A stretch of DNA of 53,390 nt from CAYOSF01 sp964406605 (GTDB taxonomy: Bacteria > Chloroflexota > Dehalococcoidia > DSTF01 > RBG-16-68-14), in NCBI GenBank assembly GCA_964406605.1, contig CAYOSF010000018.1:1-53390 (forward strand), read 5' to 3'. Positions 44,076 through 51,054 of the stretch are shown piece after piece. Each line of letters starts with the position of its first letter. Position 1 is the stretch's first letter. A program made the translations under genes and the position numbers. The notes under the pieces are model-generated. The model did not search any database and had not been told where the DNA came from. It saw only the letters and a program-made list of their open reading frames with translations.

Positions 44076-44534
44076 TCAGCCTGACGAACCGGCCGAAACC
44101 GAGGCATTCGCCGTCCGACTCACCTCGGCGACAACCGCGTTCCGTTCCTTCTCAGCAACCGGAATCGCGCTGCTCACGACCTGCGGGTACTCGAGCCCCC
44201 GCTCCAGAACACGCGTCCGCGCTTCGCCGAGCTCGAAGGCCTGCTTCACGGTGCGGACGGCGGCGTTCGTGTCGAAGCCCTTGCAGGAGAAGACGTCAAC
44301 CCAGACATGGCAACGTTCGGGAAAGGTGTGGATGGCGATGTGGCTTTCCGCGATCAAAACGAACCCGGAGACGCCCCAGTCTTCCGGCTTGCTGCCCACA
44401 TACCGTTGGACGTGAGGGGGCGCGATCTTCGTCATCCCGATGCTCTCGGGATAGCGATCCAGCAGCCCCCGCACCAGCTCTTCGCTGGCGAGCTTCTCCG
44501 GGTTCGCACGGAACCCGTCGATGATCAGGTGCAT
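44076..44534 (-). CDS. speD: SpeD-family pyruvoyl decarboxylase
   Basis: SpeD is S-adenosylmethionine decarboxylase, a self-cleaving pyruvoyl enzyme. The 152 residues keep the core: the cleavage site AES with Ser 64 (future pyruvoyl), His 69 (HIAIHTFPE) and Cys 84 (VFSCKGFD). Some SpeD homologues are reported to be arginine or ornithine decarboxylases instead. Here the operon carries agmatinase and a DHS-like gene but no spermidine synthase, so arginine decarboxylation is a real alternative. The C-terminal 30 residues exceed the usual length. GGGGGG lies 7 nt before the ATG. Confidence 0.85.
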   Translation of the reverse strand: MHLIIDGFRANPEKLASEELVRGLLDRYPESIGMTKIAPPHVQRYVGSKPEDWGVSGFVLIAESHIAIHTFPERCHVWVDVFSCKGFDTNAAVRTVKQAFELGEARTRVLERGLEYPQVVSSAIPVAEKERNAVVAEVSRTANASVSAGSSG

Positions 44535-44557
44535 CGGCGTTCCCCCCTTTCCATGGC

Positions 44558-44581
44558 CTCCCCCCGGACTACCAGGGGGAG
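44558..44581 (-). promoter_or_regulatory. Small stem in the speD leader
   Basis: CTCCCCC (44558-44564) pairs with GGGGGAG (44575-44581), about 25 nt before the speD ATG. Role unknown. Confidence 0.25.
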
Positions 44582-44709
44582 CGAGTCATGACCGCACCTC
44601 GCTTTTCGCGCGCTTGCGCGCCGATAGTACGCTCCCGGGGCCGGGCGGCACGAGCAGACGTGTCAGCAGCCACCAGCGGCCCTCGGTTCCTTCCGATCCC
44701 AGCGATGGC

Positions 44710-44738
44710 CGGTGCGCCTGAGACCGTCAGGCGCACCG
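44710..44738 (-). terminator. Hairpin downstream of ricT
   Basis: A 12-bp stem (44710-44721 with 44727-44738) with a 5-nt loop lies 69 nt past the ricT stop, in the 272-nt gap before speD. It is the best candidate for the end of the lysA-holB-ricT transcript, without a U-tract. Confidence 0.5.
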
Positions 44739-44806
44739 CTCACTGCCCAGGACACAGGGGCGATACTAGCACAGCGTCATAAGGGGTGCAAGATGGCGAC
44801 GACCCG

Positions 44807-45853
44807 CTATTGCGAGCCTCCGTCACGCTTGCGTCGCCGGCGCCCGCCGCGGCGTCGCCGGCGACGGCGGGGCGCCTTGTCGTCGGCGGGCTTCGGCGCT
44901 TTGGCCTGCCTGGTCTCCCGCTCCGGCGGACGCTCGGGTGGACGCTCCGCACGAGACCGAACAGCCGTCTCAACCGCGCTGGCTTCCAGGAGTTGCTTCT
45001 CGATCGCCTCCGCCAGCTCCTTGGGCCGCAGGGACGTGCCGTACATGCCCCGGAACTCCGCAATGGGCATCTCCACCATCTGGGACGCTCCGGGCACTGC
45101 CAGCCCGATGGTCTCGTTGGCCATGTTGATCCTGGCCACCTTCACATCACCGGTCGGGGTAGAGATCTTGGCGCCGACCTTGGGGAGACCACCCTTGATT
45201 TCGCGATACTGGTCGTACTCGTAGGTGAGACAGCAAAGGAGACGGCCGCAGGCGCCGGAAAGCTTCGAGGGATTGAGAGGCAGGCTCTGCTCCTTCGCCA
45301 TCTTGATCGAGACGGTAGGGAAGTTGCTCAGCCACGAGCTGCAGCAGTAGCGCTCACCGCAGCGGCCGATACCGTCCACCAGCTTCGCCCGGTCTCGGTC
45401 ACCGATCTGGAGAACCTGGACTTTGGTGTGGAACTGGGGCGACAGCGTCCGCGCCAGGGAACGGGAGTCAACCCGCTCCTCGGCCGTGTAGTAGAACGTG
45501 ATTTGCGAGCCGTCCAGACTGTAGTCGCCGCCCACCAAGTGGATATCGAGGCCCTGGTCACCGGCCTCCTGCCGGGCCACCACTAGGTGTTCCGTGGCTC
45601 TTTTTTTTTGATCCAGCGCTCGCTCCAAGTCCTCCGGTTCGGCCCGGCGCAGTATGGGCTTGAGCGTTTCCTTGATCTCGCTGACGATCACTTGCTCGGG
45701 CGAGACGACGACGCGGCCCACCTCCTGGCCGTGAGCAGTCTCCACCACCACGTAGTCGCCCACCTCCAGGCCCACGTCGTGGGCGTCGAAGTAGTAGACC
45801 TTGCCCGCTTCCTTGAACCGGATGCCTACCGGTGTGCGTTGTTGCTCCGCCAT
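44807..45853 (-). CDS. ricT: PSP1-domain protein RicT (YaaT)
   Basis: RicT is part of the Y-complex that guides RNase Y and binds Fe-S clusters in Bacillus. The 348 residues have the PSP1 N-terminus (VGIRFKEAGKVYYFDA, GDYVVVETAHGQEVG), then the Cys-rich DGIGRCGERYCCSSW and GACGRLLCCLTYEYDQY, where the cluster ligands lie. A basic tail rich in Arg follows (RRRRRRRGGRRRRKR), which may bind RNA. A run of nine A in the sense strand (45601-45609) encodes the KK of DQKKRA. The neighbour holB is a common partner. Confidence 0.93.
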   Translation of the reverse strand: MAEQQRTPVGIRFKEAGKVYYFDAHDVGLEVGDYVVVETAHGQEVGRVVVSPEQVIVSEIKETLKPILRRAEPEDLERALDQKKRATEHLVVARQEAGDQGLDIHLVGGDYSLDGSQITFYYTAEERVDSRSLARTLSPQFHTKVQVLQIGDRDRAKLVDGIGRCGERYCCSSWLSNFPTVSIKMAKEQSLPLNPSKLSGACGRLLCCLTYEYDQYREIKGGLPKVGAKISTPTGDVKVARINMANETIGLAVPGASQMVEMPIAEFRGMYGTSLRPKELAEAIEKQLLEASAVETAVRSRAERPPERPPERETRQAKAPKPADDKAPRRRRRRRGGRRRRKRDGGSQ

Positions 45854-45913
45854 CCTTTCGGCGCGACTCCAGCCCGAACGGCTCCGGGCGAATCGCGCCC
45901 TCCTCCTTTCCAG

Positions 45914-47236
45914 CTAGCGGCCGCTACGGCCCGATCCGAGGGGCAACTCCAGAAGCATGACCTCCAGAGCAAGCGTGGGATTCGCGTGCTCCTCCAGATG
46001 GCGGCGGCCATTGGTGACGGCTGTCAGCGCCTGCACGGCGCCGTCTATTCCATATTGTGCCGCGTGCGACCGCAGCGTGTCCAGTCGCTCTCCCGCGGCA
46101 TCGGCGGCCAGCTCCTCCCGGCCGGCCGCGGTCAGCAGCACGCCCCGCCACCAGTCGCGCCAGACCTCCAGGCTGGTCCGGACGGCGTCCGGGTCGCGGG
46201 GGAATCGCGCGCCCAGCGACGCAGCGTAGGCGAACCGCTCGTTGAAACCGCCGTCCAGCACCGACTCGATGTCGTCGACGACCCGCTCGCGGTCGAGGAG
46301 GACCCGCTCGTTCTCCAGGGCAGCGACGGCCCAGCCGAGCCGGCCCTGCGCCAGCCGCGCGAGCCGCGACGCCATCTCGGGTTCGGCCCCCCAGCGCTCT
46401 TGGAGGGCCTCCTCGATTTCGCTCACCGGCACGCCGTAGAAGGCGACGCGGCGGCAGCGAGAGCGCACCGTCTCGCGCAGCGCCTCCTCACGGGCCGTGA
46501 TGAGAACGAGAACGACGGTCGCCGGCGGCTCCTCCAGCGTCTTGAGGAAGGCGTTGGCCGCCTCCGTGGTGAGCGCGTCCGCCGGATCGATGATGATCAC
46601 TCGGTAGCGGGCCTCGAAGGGCGTGCGGCTGACCACCCGCTCGAGCCGACGTATCTGGCAGATGCGGATGTCTCGCGAGCCGTCCTCGCTGTGATCCTTG
46701 TGCTCGGACTCGTCGCAGACGCCGCCGACGCCCAGCCACTCGACGTCTGGATGCTTGTCCTCCGCAATCAGGCGGCAGGACCGGCACTCCCCACAGGGAG
46801 CTGTGAGCGTCTCTCCGGCCTGGGAGCCCGGGGAGACGCCTGCCATGTCACCATTGCCGGGTTCAGCTTGTCTGGAAGAAGCCTGATTCGCTCTCGGCCA
46901 TCCTTCCGCGGAAGGAAGGCTCGCGGCCTCAGAATCTGAATCTGGGGGGACACCCCCCAGACCCCCCCCACCGGAGGCGGGCACTGGCGGCAGGAGCTCT
47001 AGCCCCTGCACCCCGGCAGACCCGCCTTTGCCGAGACGCTCTTCGGTTCGCGTGACAGCACGAGCCGAGCAGTTGAGCGCCTGAGCGAAGCGCCGCGCCG
47101 CCGTCGCACGGCCGACGTGTTCGGGGCCTACGAAGAGGTAGGCGTGTGAGAGGCGGTCTTCGTCCTCGGCCGCCCGGCGCAGGACGGCGGCGGCCTGTTC
47201 CTGTCCAATGACGTCCCAGGTCAACTCCGGTCCCAC
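45914..47236 (-). CDS. holB: DNA polymerase III delta-prime subunit HolB with in-frame insert
   Basis: HolB is a clamp-loader subunit that helps open the sliding clamp. The 440 residues have WDVIGQEQAA and HAYLFVGPEHVGRATAAR, a degenerate P-loop with Arg for Lys as in inactive delta-prime ATPase sites. The zinc ligands are split: LNC (54-56) and CGECRSC (148-154), then VIIIDPADALTTEAANAFLKTLEEPP, a strong match. Between the first Cys and the other three lie about 90 residues of low-complexity sequence, where about 10 are usual. The start is GTG, overlapping the lysA end by 16 nt. Confidence 0.92.
   Translation of the reverse strand: MGPELTWDVIGQEQAAAVLRRAAEDEDRLSHAYLFVGPEHVGRATAARRFAQALNCSARAVTRTEERLGKGGSAGVQGLELLPPVPASGGGGLGGVPPDSDSEAASLPSAEGWPRANQASSRQAEPGNGDMAGVSPGSQAGETLTAPCGECRSCRLIAEDKHPDVEWLGVGGVCDESEHKDHSEDGSRDIRICQIRRLERVVSRTPFEARYRVIIIDPADALTTEAANAFLKTLEEPPATVVLVLITAREEALRETVRSRCRRVAFYGVPVSEIEEALQERWGAEPEMASRLARLAQGRLGWAVAALENERVLLDRERVVDDIESVLDGGFNERFAYAASLGARFPRDPDAVRTSLEVWRDWWRGVLLTAAGREELAADAAGERLDTLRSHAAQYGIDGAVQALTAVTNGRRHLEEHANPTLALEVMLLELPLGSGRSGR
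46799..47065 (-). repeat. Palindrome-rich in-frame insert inside holB
   Basis: Codons 58-146 hold three strong hairpins in a row: a 12-bp stem at 46807-46839, a perfect 16-bp palindrome at 46901-46916, and a 9-bp GC stem with 3-nt loop at 46941-46961. The encoded residues (Gly, Pro, Ser rich) are not part of the family. This looks like a small palindromic element that inserted without breaking the frame. Confidence 0.6.
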
Positions 47237-48555
47237 ACGTCGGTGCGCATCAGGTCGTCGTAGGTCTCCCTTCGGCGCACCAGGCGCGCCCGGCCCTCGC
47301 GGGCAACCACGACGGCGGGGCGGAGCGCCAGGTTGTAGTTGCTCGCCATCGACAGGCAGTAGGCACCCGAGGTCGGCACCGCCAGCACGTCGCCTGCCCA
47401 GAGCTTGGGCAGCTCGACGTCGCGCACCAAGTAGTCGCCCGATTCGCAGTACTTGCCGGCGATGGTCACCTTCTCGGCGGCGGGCTCCGTCGCGCGGTTC
47501 GCCACCAACGCCTCATAGGGCGACTCGTAGAACGCCGGACGGATGTTGTCGGCCATGCCGCCATCCACCGAGACATAGGTTCGCGTGTCGGGTACGTCCT
47601 TGCGGGCACCCACCGTGTACAGCGCGACGCCGGCGCGGGCGACGATCGAACGCCCCGGCTCGACGGTCAGCCTCGGTTCGGCGAGGCCCTCCCGTTCGAG
47701 GGCGGCGCGCAGCGAACGAACGATGGCCTCCGCGTACCCGCCGGGCTCGGCCGATGGCTGGTCGCGTGTGTACTGCACCGCGATGCCGCCGCCAGGGCTG
47801 AACTCACGCAGCTCCATGCCGTGGCGGTCGTGCATCCGGCCCGCGAACGCGATCATCACGTCGTTTGCCAGCCGGTAGGGCTCCACCTCGAAGATGGGCG
47901 AACCCAGGTGGTAGTGGAGGCCCATCAGCTCCAGGTTCGCGCGGGCCTGCGCCTCCACCACCGCCTCCTCGGCCTGGCCGCCTTCCAGCGGCAGCCCGAA
48001 CTTCGAGTCGCGGACGCCGGTCGTCGTCTTGGCGTGGGTGTGAGGGTCGATGTTGGGCGTGACGCGCACCAGCACCGGCTGGCATTTGCCCAGCGCGCCT
48101 GCGACGTCGTCCAGCAGCCCCAGCTCGTGGAAGTTGTCGATGACCACGCGGCCGACGCCGGCTTCGACGGCCTCGCGCAGCTCCTGGGCCGACTTGTTGT
48201 TGCCGTGGAAGAGCACCCGGTCCAAGGGGAAGCCGACGGAGCGGGCGACCGCCAGCTCGCCGCCGGAGACGACATCCAGACCGAGCCCCTCCTCGGCGAC
48301 CAGCGCGGCGAGCCAGCGCCCGATGTACGCCTTCGCCGCGTAGACGACGGCGCTGTCCTGGTAGCGCGAGGCGAACGCCTCCCGGGTGTCGCGGCAGCTC
48401 GACCGCAGCTCCTCCTCATCGAAGACGTAGAGGGGCGTGCCGAACTCCTTGGCCAGATCGACGGCATCACACCCGCCGAGCGAGAGGTGGCCCTCCGGCG
48501 TTACCTCAGCCGTGCGGGGGAAGATGGGCGCTAGCGCGGGATCCAGGTCAGGCAT
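47221..48555 (-). CDS. lysA: Diaminopimelate decarboxylase
   Basis: LysA makes lysine by decarboxylating meso-diaminopimelate with pyridoxal phosphate. The 444-residue alanine-racemase-fold protein has the PLP-lysine region VVYAAKAYIG, GLDVVSGGELAVA, the phosphate-binding LHYHLGSP, VEPGRSIVARAG and the partner-site catalytic Cys in CESGDYL. I chose ATG 48555; the longer frame to 48648 lies in G-rich sequence. There is no Shine-Dalgarno, but TATACT ends 9 nt upstream. holB overlaps its 3' end. Ornithine/arginine decarboxylase of the same fold is less likely given the CESGD motif and length. Confidence 0.93.
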   Translation of the reverse strand: MPDLDPALAPIFPRTAEVTPEGHLSLGGCDAVDLAKEFGTPLYVFDEEELRSSCRDTREAFASRYQDSAVVYAAKAYIGRWLAALVAEEGLGLDVVSGGELAVARSVGFPLDRVLFHGNNKSAQELREAVEAGVGRVVIDNFHELGLLDDVAGALGKCQPVLVRVTPNIDPHTHAKTTTGVRDSKFGLPLEGGQAEEAVVEAQARANLELMGLHYHLGSPIFEVEPYRLANDVMIAFAGRMHDRHGMELREFSPGGGIAVQYTRDQPSAEPGGYAEAIVRSLRAALEREGLAEPRLTVEPGRSIVARAGVALYTVGARKDVPDTRTYVSVDGGMADNIRPAFYESPYEALVANRATEPAAEKVTIAGKYCESGDYLVRDVELPKLWAGDVLAVPTSGAYCLSMASNYNLALRPAVVVAREGRARLVRRRETYDDLMRTDVWDRS

Positions 48556-49034
48556 GATGGCAGTAGTATAGCGCGGGGGGTTGTGGGAGGAAGGGTGGAG
48601 GGCGGAGGGTCGCGGGTCGAGGAGGAACAAGAAGCCATGCCAGACCACGGGCGGTAGATGCCAGTTGATTGCTCTTGGAAATGGGACGCATTCTAGATTC
48701 GAGAAGTGTGCGCGGCGTTTGATTGACCGTCGTTGACATGAGGGTCGAGGGCCGGGGGTCGAGGGTCGTGGAAGCGAGGGGCGAGGAATTCGTTTTGCAG
48801 AATCATGTTTTTTCTGTCTACGCCAATGCGCATTTGGCGCGGCACAAATGATGCCGGCATGAGCGCGAGATTAGCACGCGCGGGCGCAAGCGCGAAGCGG
48901 AGAGTGGCAGCAATGCGCATGTGTGGGCACGGAGAACGGCGTCCCAGACAACGCCCGCCGGCAAGAAGGGGGGCCGGTGGCGGGCCGAAGGCGCGGGACC
49001 GCGGACGGGCGCGGAATCCGCGTGGCAGCGGTGG
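48556..49034. other. Non-coding gap with G-rich degenerate repeats
   Basis: This 479-nt gap between lysA and the dockerin gene has no supported ORF. It contains GGGTCGAGG-like repeats at about 48610-48625 and 48742-48785, a near palindrome around AATGCGCATT (about 48828-48847) and the lysA -10 element. Otherwise I see nothing in it. Confidence 0.55.
48565..48570 (-). promoter_or_regulatory. -10 element of lysA
   Basis: TATACT on the minus strand lies 9 nt before the lysA ATG, with a poor -35 further up. With no Shine-Dalgarno present, the transcript may be leaderless. Confidence 0.4.
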
Positions 49035-49583
49035 CTAGGGTGGTAAGCTATCTATCAGCCCCGCTGTGAACTGCAGGATGAGCGCGGCGTCGATGGCGTT
49101 GACGAGGCCGTCACCACTCACGTCAGCGGCTTCAGGCACCGGCAGTTCGTCCACGTGACCGGCGACCAGCCAGAGGATCCAAAGGGCATCCACGCTGTTC
49201 ACCTTGCCGTCACCGTTGACGTCGCCCATCTCGAACTCCGGCGTGTTGGTCGGAGTGGGCGTGTTGGTCCGGGCCGCGGTCGGCGTCGATGCGGGCGTCG
49301 AAGTAGCCGTGTGAGTGGCTGTTGGGCTCGGCGATGGCAGACTTGTTGGTACGACCGTACTTGTCGCGGTCGGTGTGGGTGTCGTCGTCGAAATGGCCGT
49401 GTGAGTGGGTGTCAGAGTGGGCGTTGGCGGCATAGTTGGCTGGACCGTGCTTGTTGACGTCGGATACACCTGACCCGCCTTCACGTCGAGGGGCAGGCCG
49501 CCGAGCAATAGGAAGACAATTGCAATACCTGCTACGGCGATTCCGGCAGCGATCAAGACACTCAGCATCGGCGTTCTCGGCAT
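49035..49583 (-). CDS. Membrane-anchored dockerin protein with Thr/Pro stalk
   Basis: The 182 residues run: short basic N-terminus, membrane or signal helix (about 7-29), a Thr/Pro-rich stalk (41-115) and a type I dockerin domain (119-182). The dockerin has the two Ca loops, DVNGDGKVNSVD (121-132) and DVSGDGLVNAID (154-165), each followed by a helix. No enzyme domain is present, so the protein displays a dockerin at the cell surface. The cohesin partner is not in the window. AAGGAGG is 5 nt before ATG 49583. Confidence 0.88.
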   Translation of the reverse strand: MPRTPMLSVLIAAGIAVAGIAIVFLLLGGLPLDVKAGQVYPTSTSTVQPTMPPTPTLTPTHTAISTTTPTPTATSTVVPTSLPSPSPTATHTATSTPASTPTAARTNTPTPTNTPEFEMGDVNGDGKVNSVDALWILWLVAGHVDELPVPEAADVSGDGLVNAIDAALILQFTAGLIDSLPP

Positions 49584-49644
49584 CGAAGCCTCCTTCCTTG
49601 GTGACCAACCGGCCGGTGGTACACTCTGCCCGCTGACTCCCAAC

Positions 49645-50952
49645 TCATACGACGGTTGGGGCAGGCATTCGAGATCTATCCCTTGCTTCTAGGGACTGTC
49701 TGCCCGTGGATACGCCTAGAAGAACGGCGAATGACAAGGCCGCTAGCAAGACCACTAGATTCAGCGTCGTGAAGTTCAGTCCTATGCGTGCCAGGATCGA
49801 GAAGTGAAAGAAGAGCAAGAGCGACGCCCCTAGCGCCCAGCTCTTCCACGCGGGCGTATCGAACGGTTTGCCCACGACTGACAGGAGTATGAAGATCGGC
49901 ACCACGGCGATTACGAGATCCTGGCTATACAAGTGAGGACTCAGGAGAAGCGATGCAACGGCCACCACGCCGTACTGTGCCGCGAATTCTCGCGACCTGA
50001 CTGGGAACCTTGGCACTAGAACCCAGGCGCAGACGAAGACGGTCAAGGCGCAGAGGGCAATGGTTGCTGTCAGCGATAAGGCTTCCTCTCCAGGTCCGAC
50101 TGTCGCTCGAACGAAAGCGTTCCACCCAAACATCCCCCACGTCGAAATGCCATTCCGCTCATCCCACTGACCTGCCTCGAGCAAGCGGTGGAAGTAGCTT
50201 CCCAGGATGCCAGGCCCCGAAACAAGAACGGACACCACGAGCGTGGACAGGCCAGAAGCCGCGAAGCCTCGCAATAGACTCCAGTCCCTCCTCATCAGGA
50301 AGAAAGCCACCGGGAGGAGCGCTAGTTGTGGCTTGAGGAGAAGAAGCCCCAGGGCGAGCCCTGCTTCGAACTTGCGGCCTCGCGTGAGGAGAAGGAGGCC
50401 ATCAGCCCATGACAAGAGCAAGAAGAAAGACGTTTGCCCATGTAAGAACGTGTCATGCACTGGTACCGATGCCAAGACCGCAAGCACGAACACCAGGCCA
50501 GCCAAGGGTGAGAGCTTGCCAAGTCGCGACAGGACGAAGAGCGCAGCCGCCAGCGCAAGCCCGCTGAGGGCTGTGAATATGCCCGCCGCTGCAGCGAAGG
50601 GCAGAGTCGTCAGCGGCACTAGGGCAGCGGCAAAGAATGGCGGGTTCAGATATGGCAGCACTGTTTGCCGATCAATGATCCGTCCAGTCAGTTGCTCCTG
50701 CCCAGTCCGGATGGCCTCCAAATCGTAGATCTCTTCGCCAGCCCCTCTGCGGATCAGATCCCCAGCAGAGTAGAAGACCGCGAAGTCATCAAGCCGAGGA
50801 TCGTCAAGCGATGGAATGCCGAAGACCGACTCCTTGAGCGGGAGGTGATTCGTCCACAGGCGGATTGCGGGTGTCAGAACAAGAATGAGGACTACGCCGA
50901 CTATGATGCCGCTAACGATGTCGTCCCGCCTCGAAGCGATCCATCCCGCCAT
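49645..50952 (-). CDS. GT87-like polytopic glycosyltransferase
   Basis: The 435-residue protein is mostly membrane helices, about ten. An early external loop has DDFAVFYSAGDLIRRGAGEEIYD, and later come YLNPPFFAAALVPLT and HGQTSFFLLLSWADG. That pattern resembles the GT87 family of polyprenyl-phosphate-mannose-dependent transferases (formerly DUF2029), which use an Asp in the first loop. Substrate is unknown; surface glycan or glycoprotein synthesis is likely, given the secreted neighbours. ATG 50952 is chosen by topology; the frame is open to 51033 and neither start has a good Shine-Dalgarno. Confidence 0.75.
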   Translation of the reverse strand: MAGWIASRRDDIVSGIIVGVVLILVLTPAIRLWTNHLPLKESVFGIPSLDDPRLDDFAVFYSAGDLIRRGAGEEIYDLEAIRTGQEQLTGRIIDRQTVLPYLNPPFFAAALVPLTTLPFAAAAGIFTALSGLALAAALFVLSRLGKLSPLAGLVFVLAVLASVPVHDTFLHGQTSFFLLLSWADGLLLLTRGRKFEAGLALGLLLLKPQLALLPVAFFLMRRDWSLLRGFAASGLSTLVVSVLVSGPGILGSYFHRLLEAGQWDERNGISTWGMFGWNAFVRATVGPGEEALSLTATIALCALTVFVCAWVLVPRFPVRSREFAAQYGVVAVASLLLSPHLYSQDLVIAVVPIFILLSVVGKPFDTPAWKSWALGASLLLFFHFSILARIGLNFTTLNLVVLLAALSFAVLLGVSTGRQSLEARDRSRMPAPTVV

Positions 50953-51054
50953 GCCTCTTGCTCTCAGGGTACTGACGCCCGCGTCTGGGAAGCCGGAACC
51001 TTTGCCGTGCACCTGCACCTCAAGGAGGTACATACGCTACGCCCAACCTTCCGC

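Noticed and set aside
44535..44806. Search for a riboswitch or tRNA in the gap ahead of speD
   Set aside because: Only simple hairpins were found; no known riboswitch core or tRNA TpsiC arm was seen.
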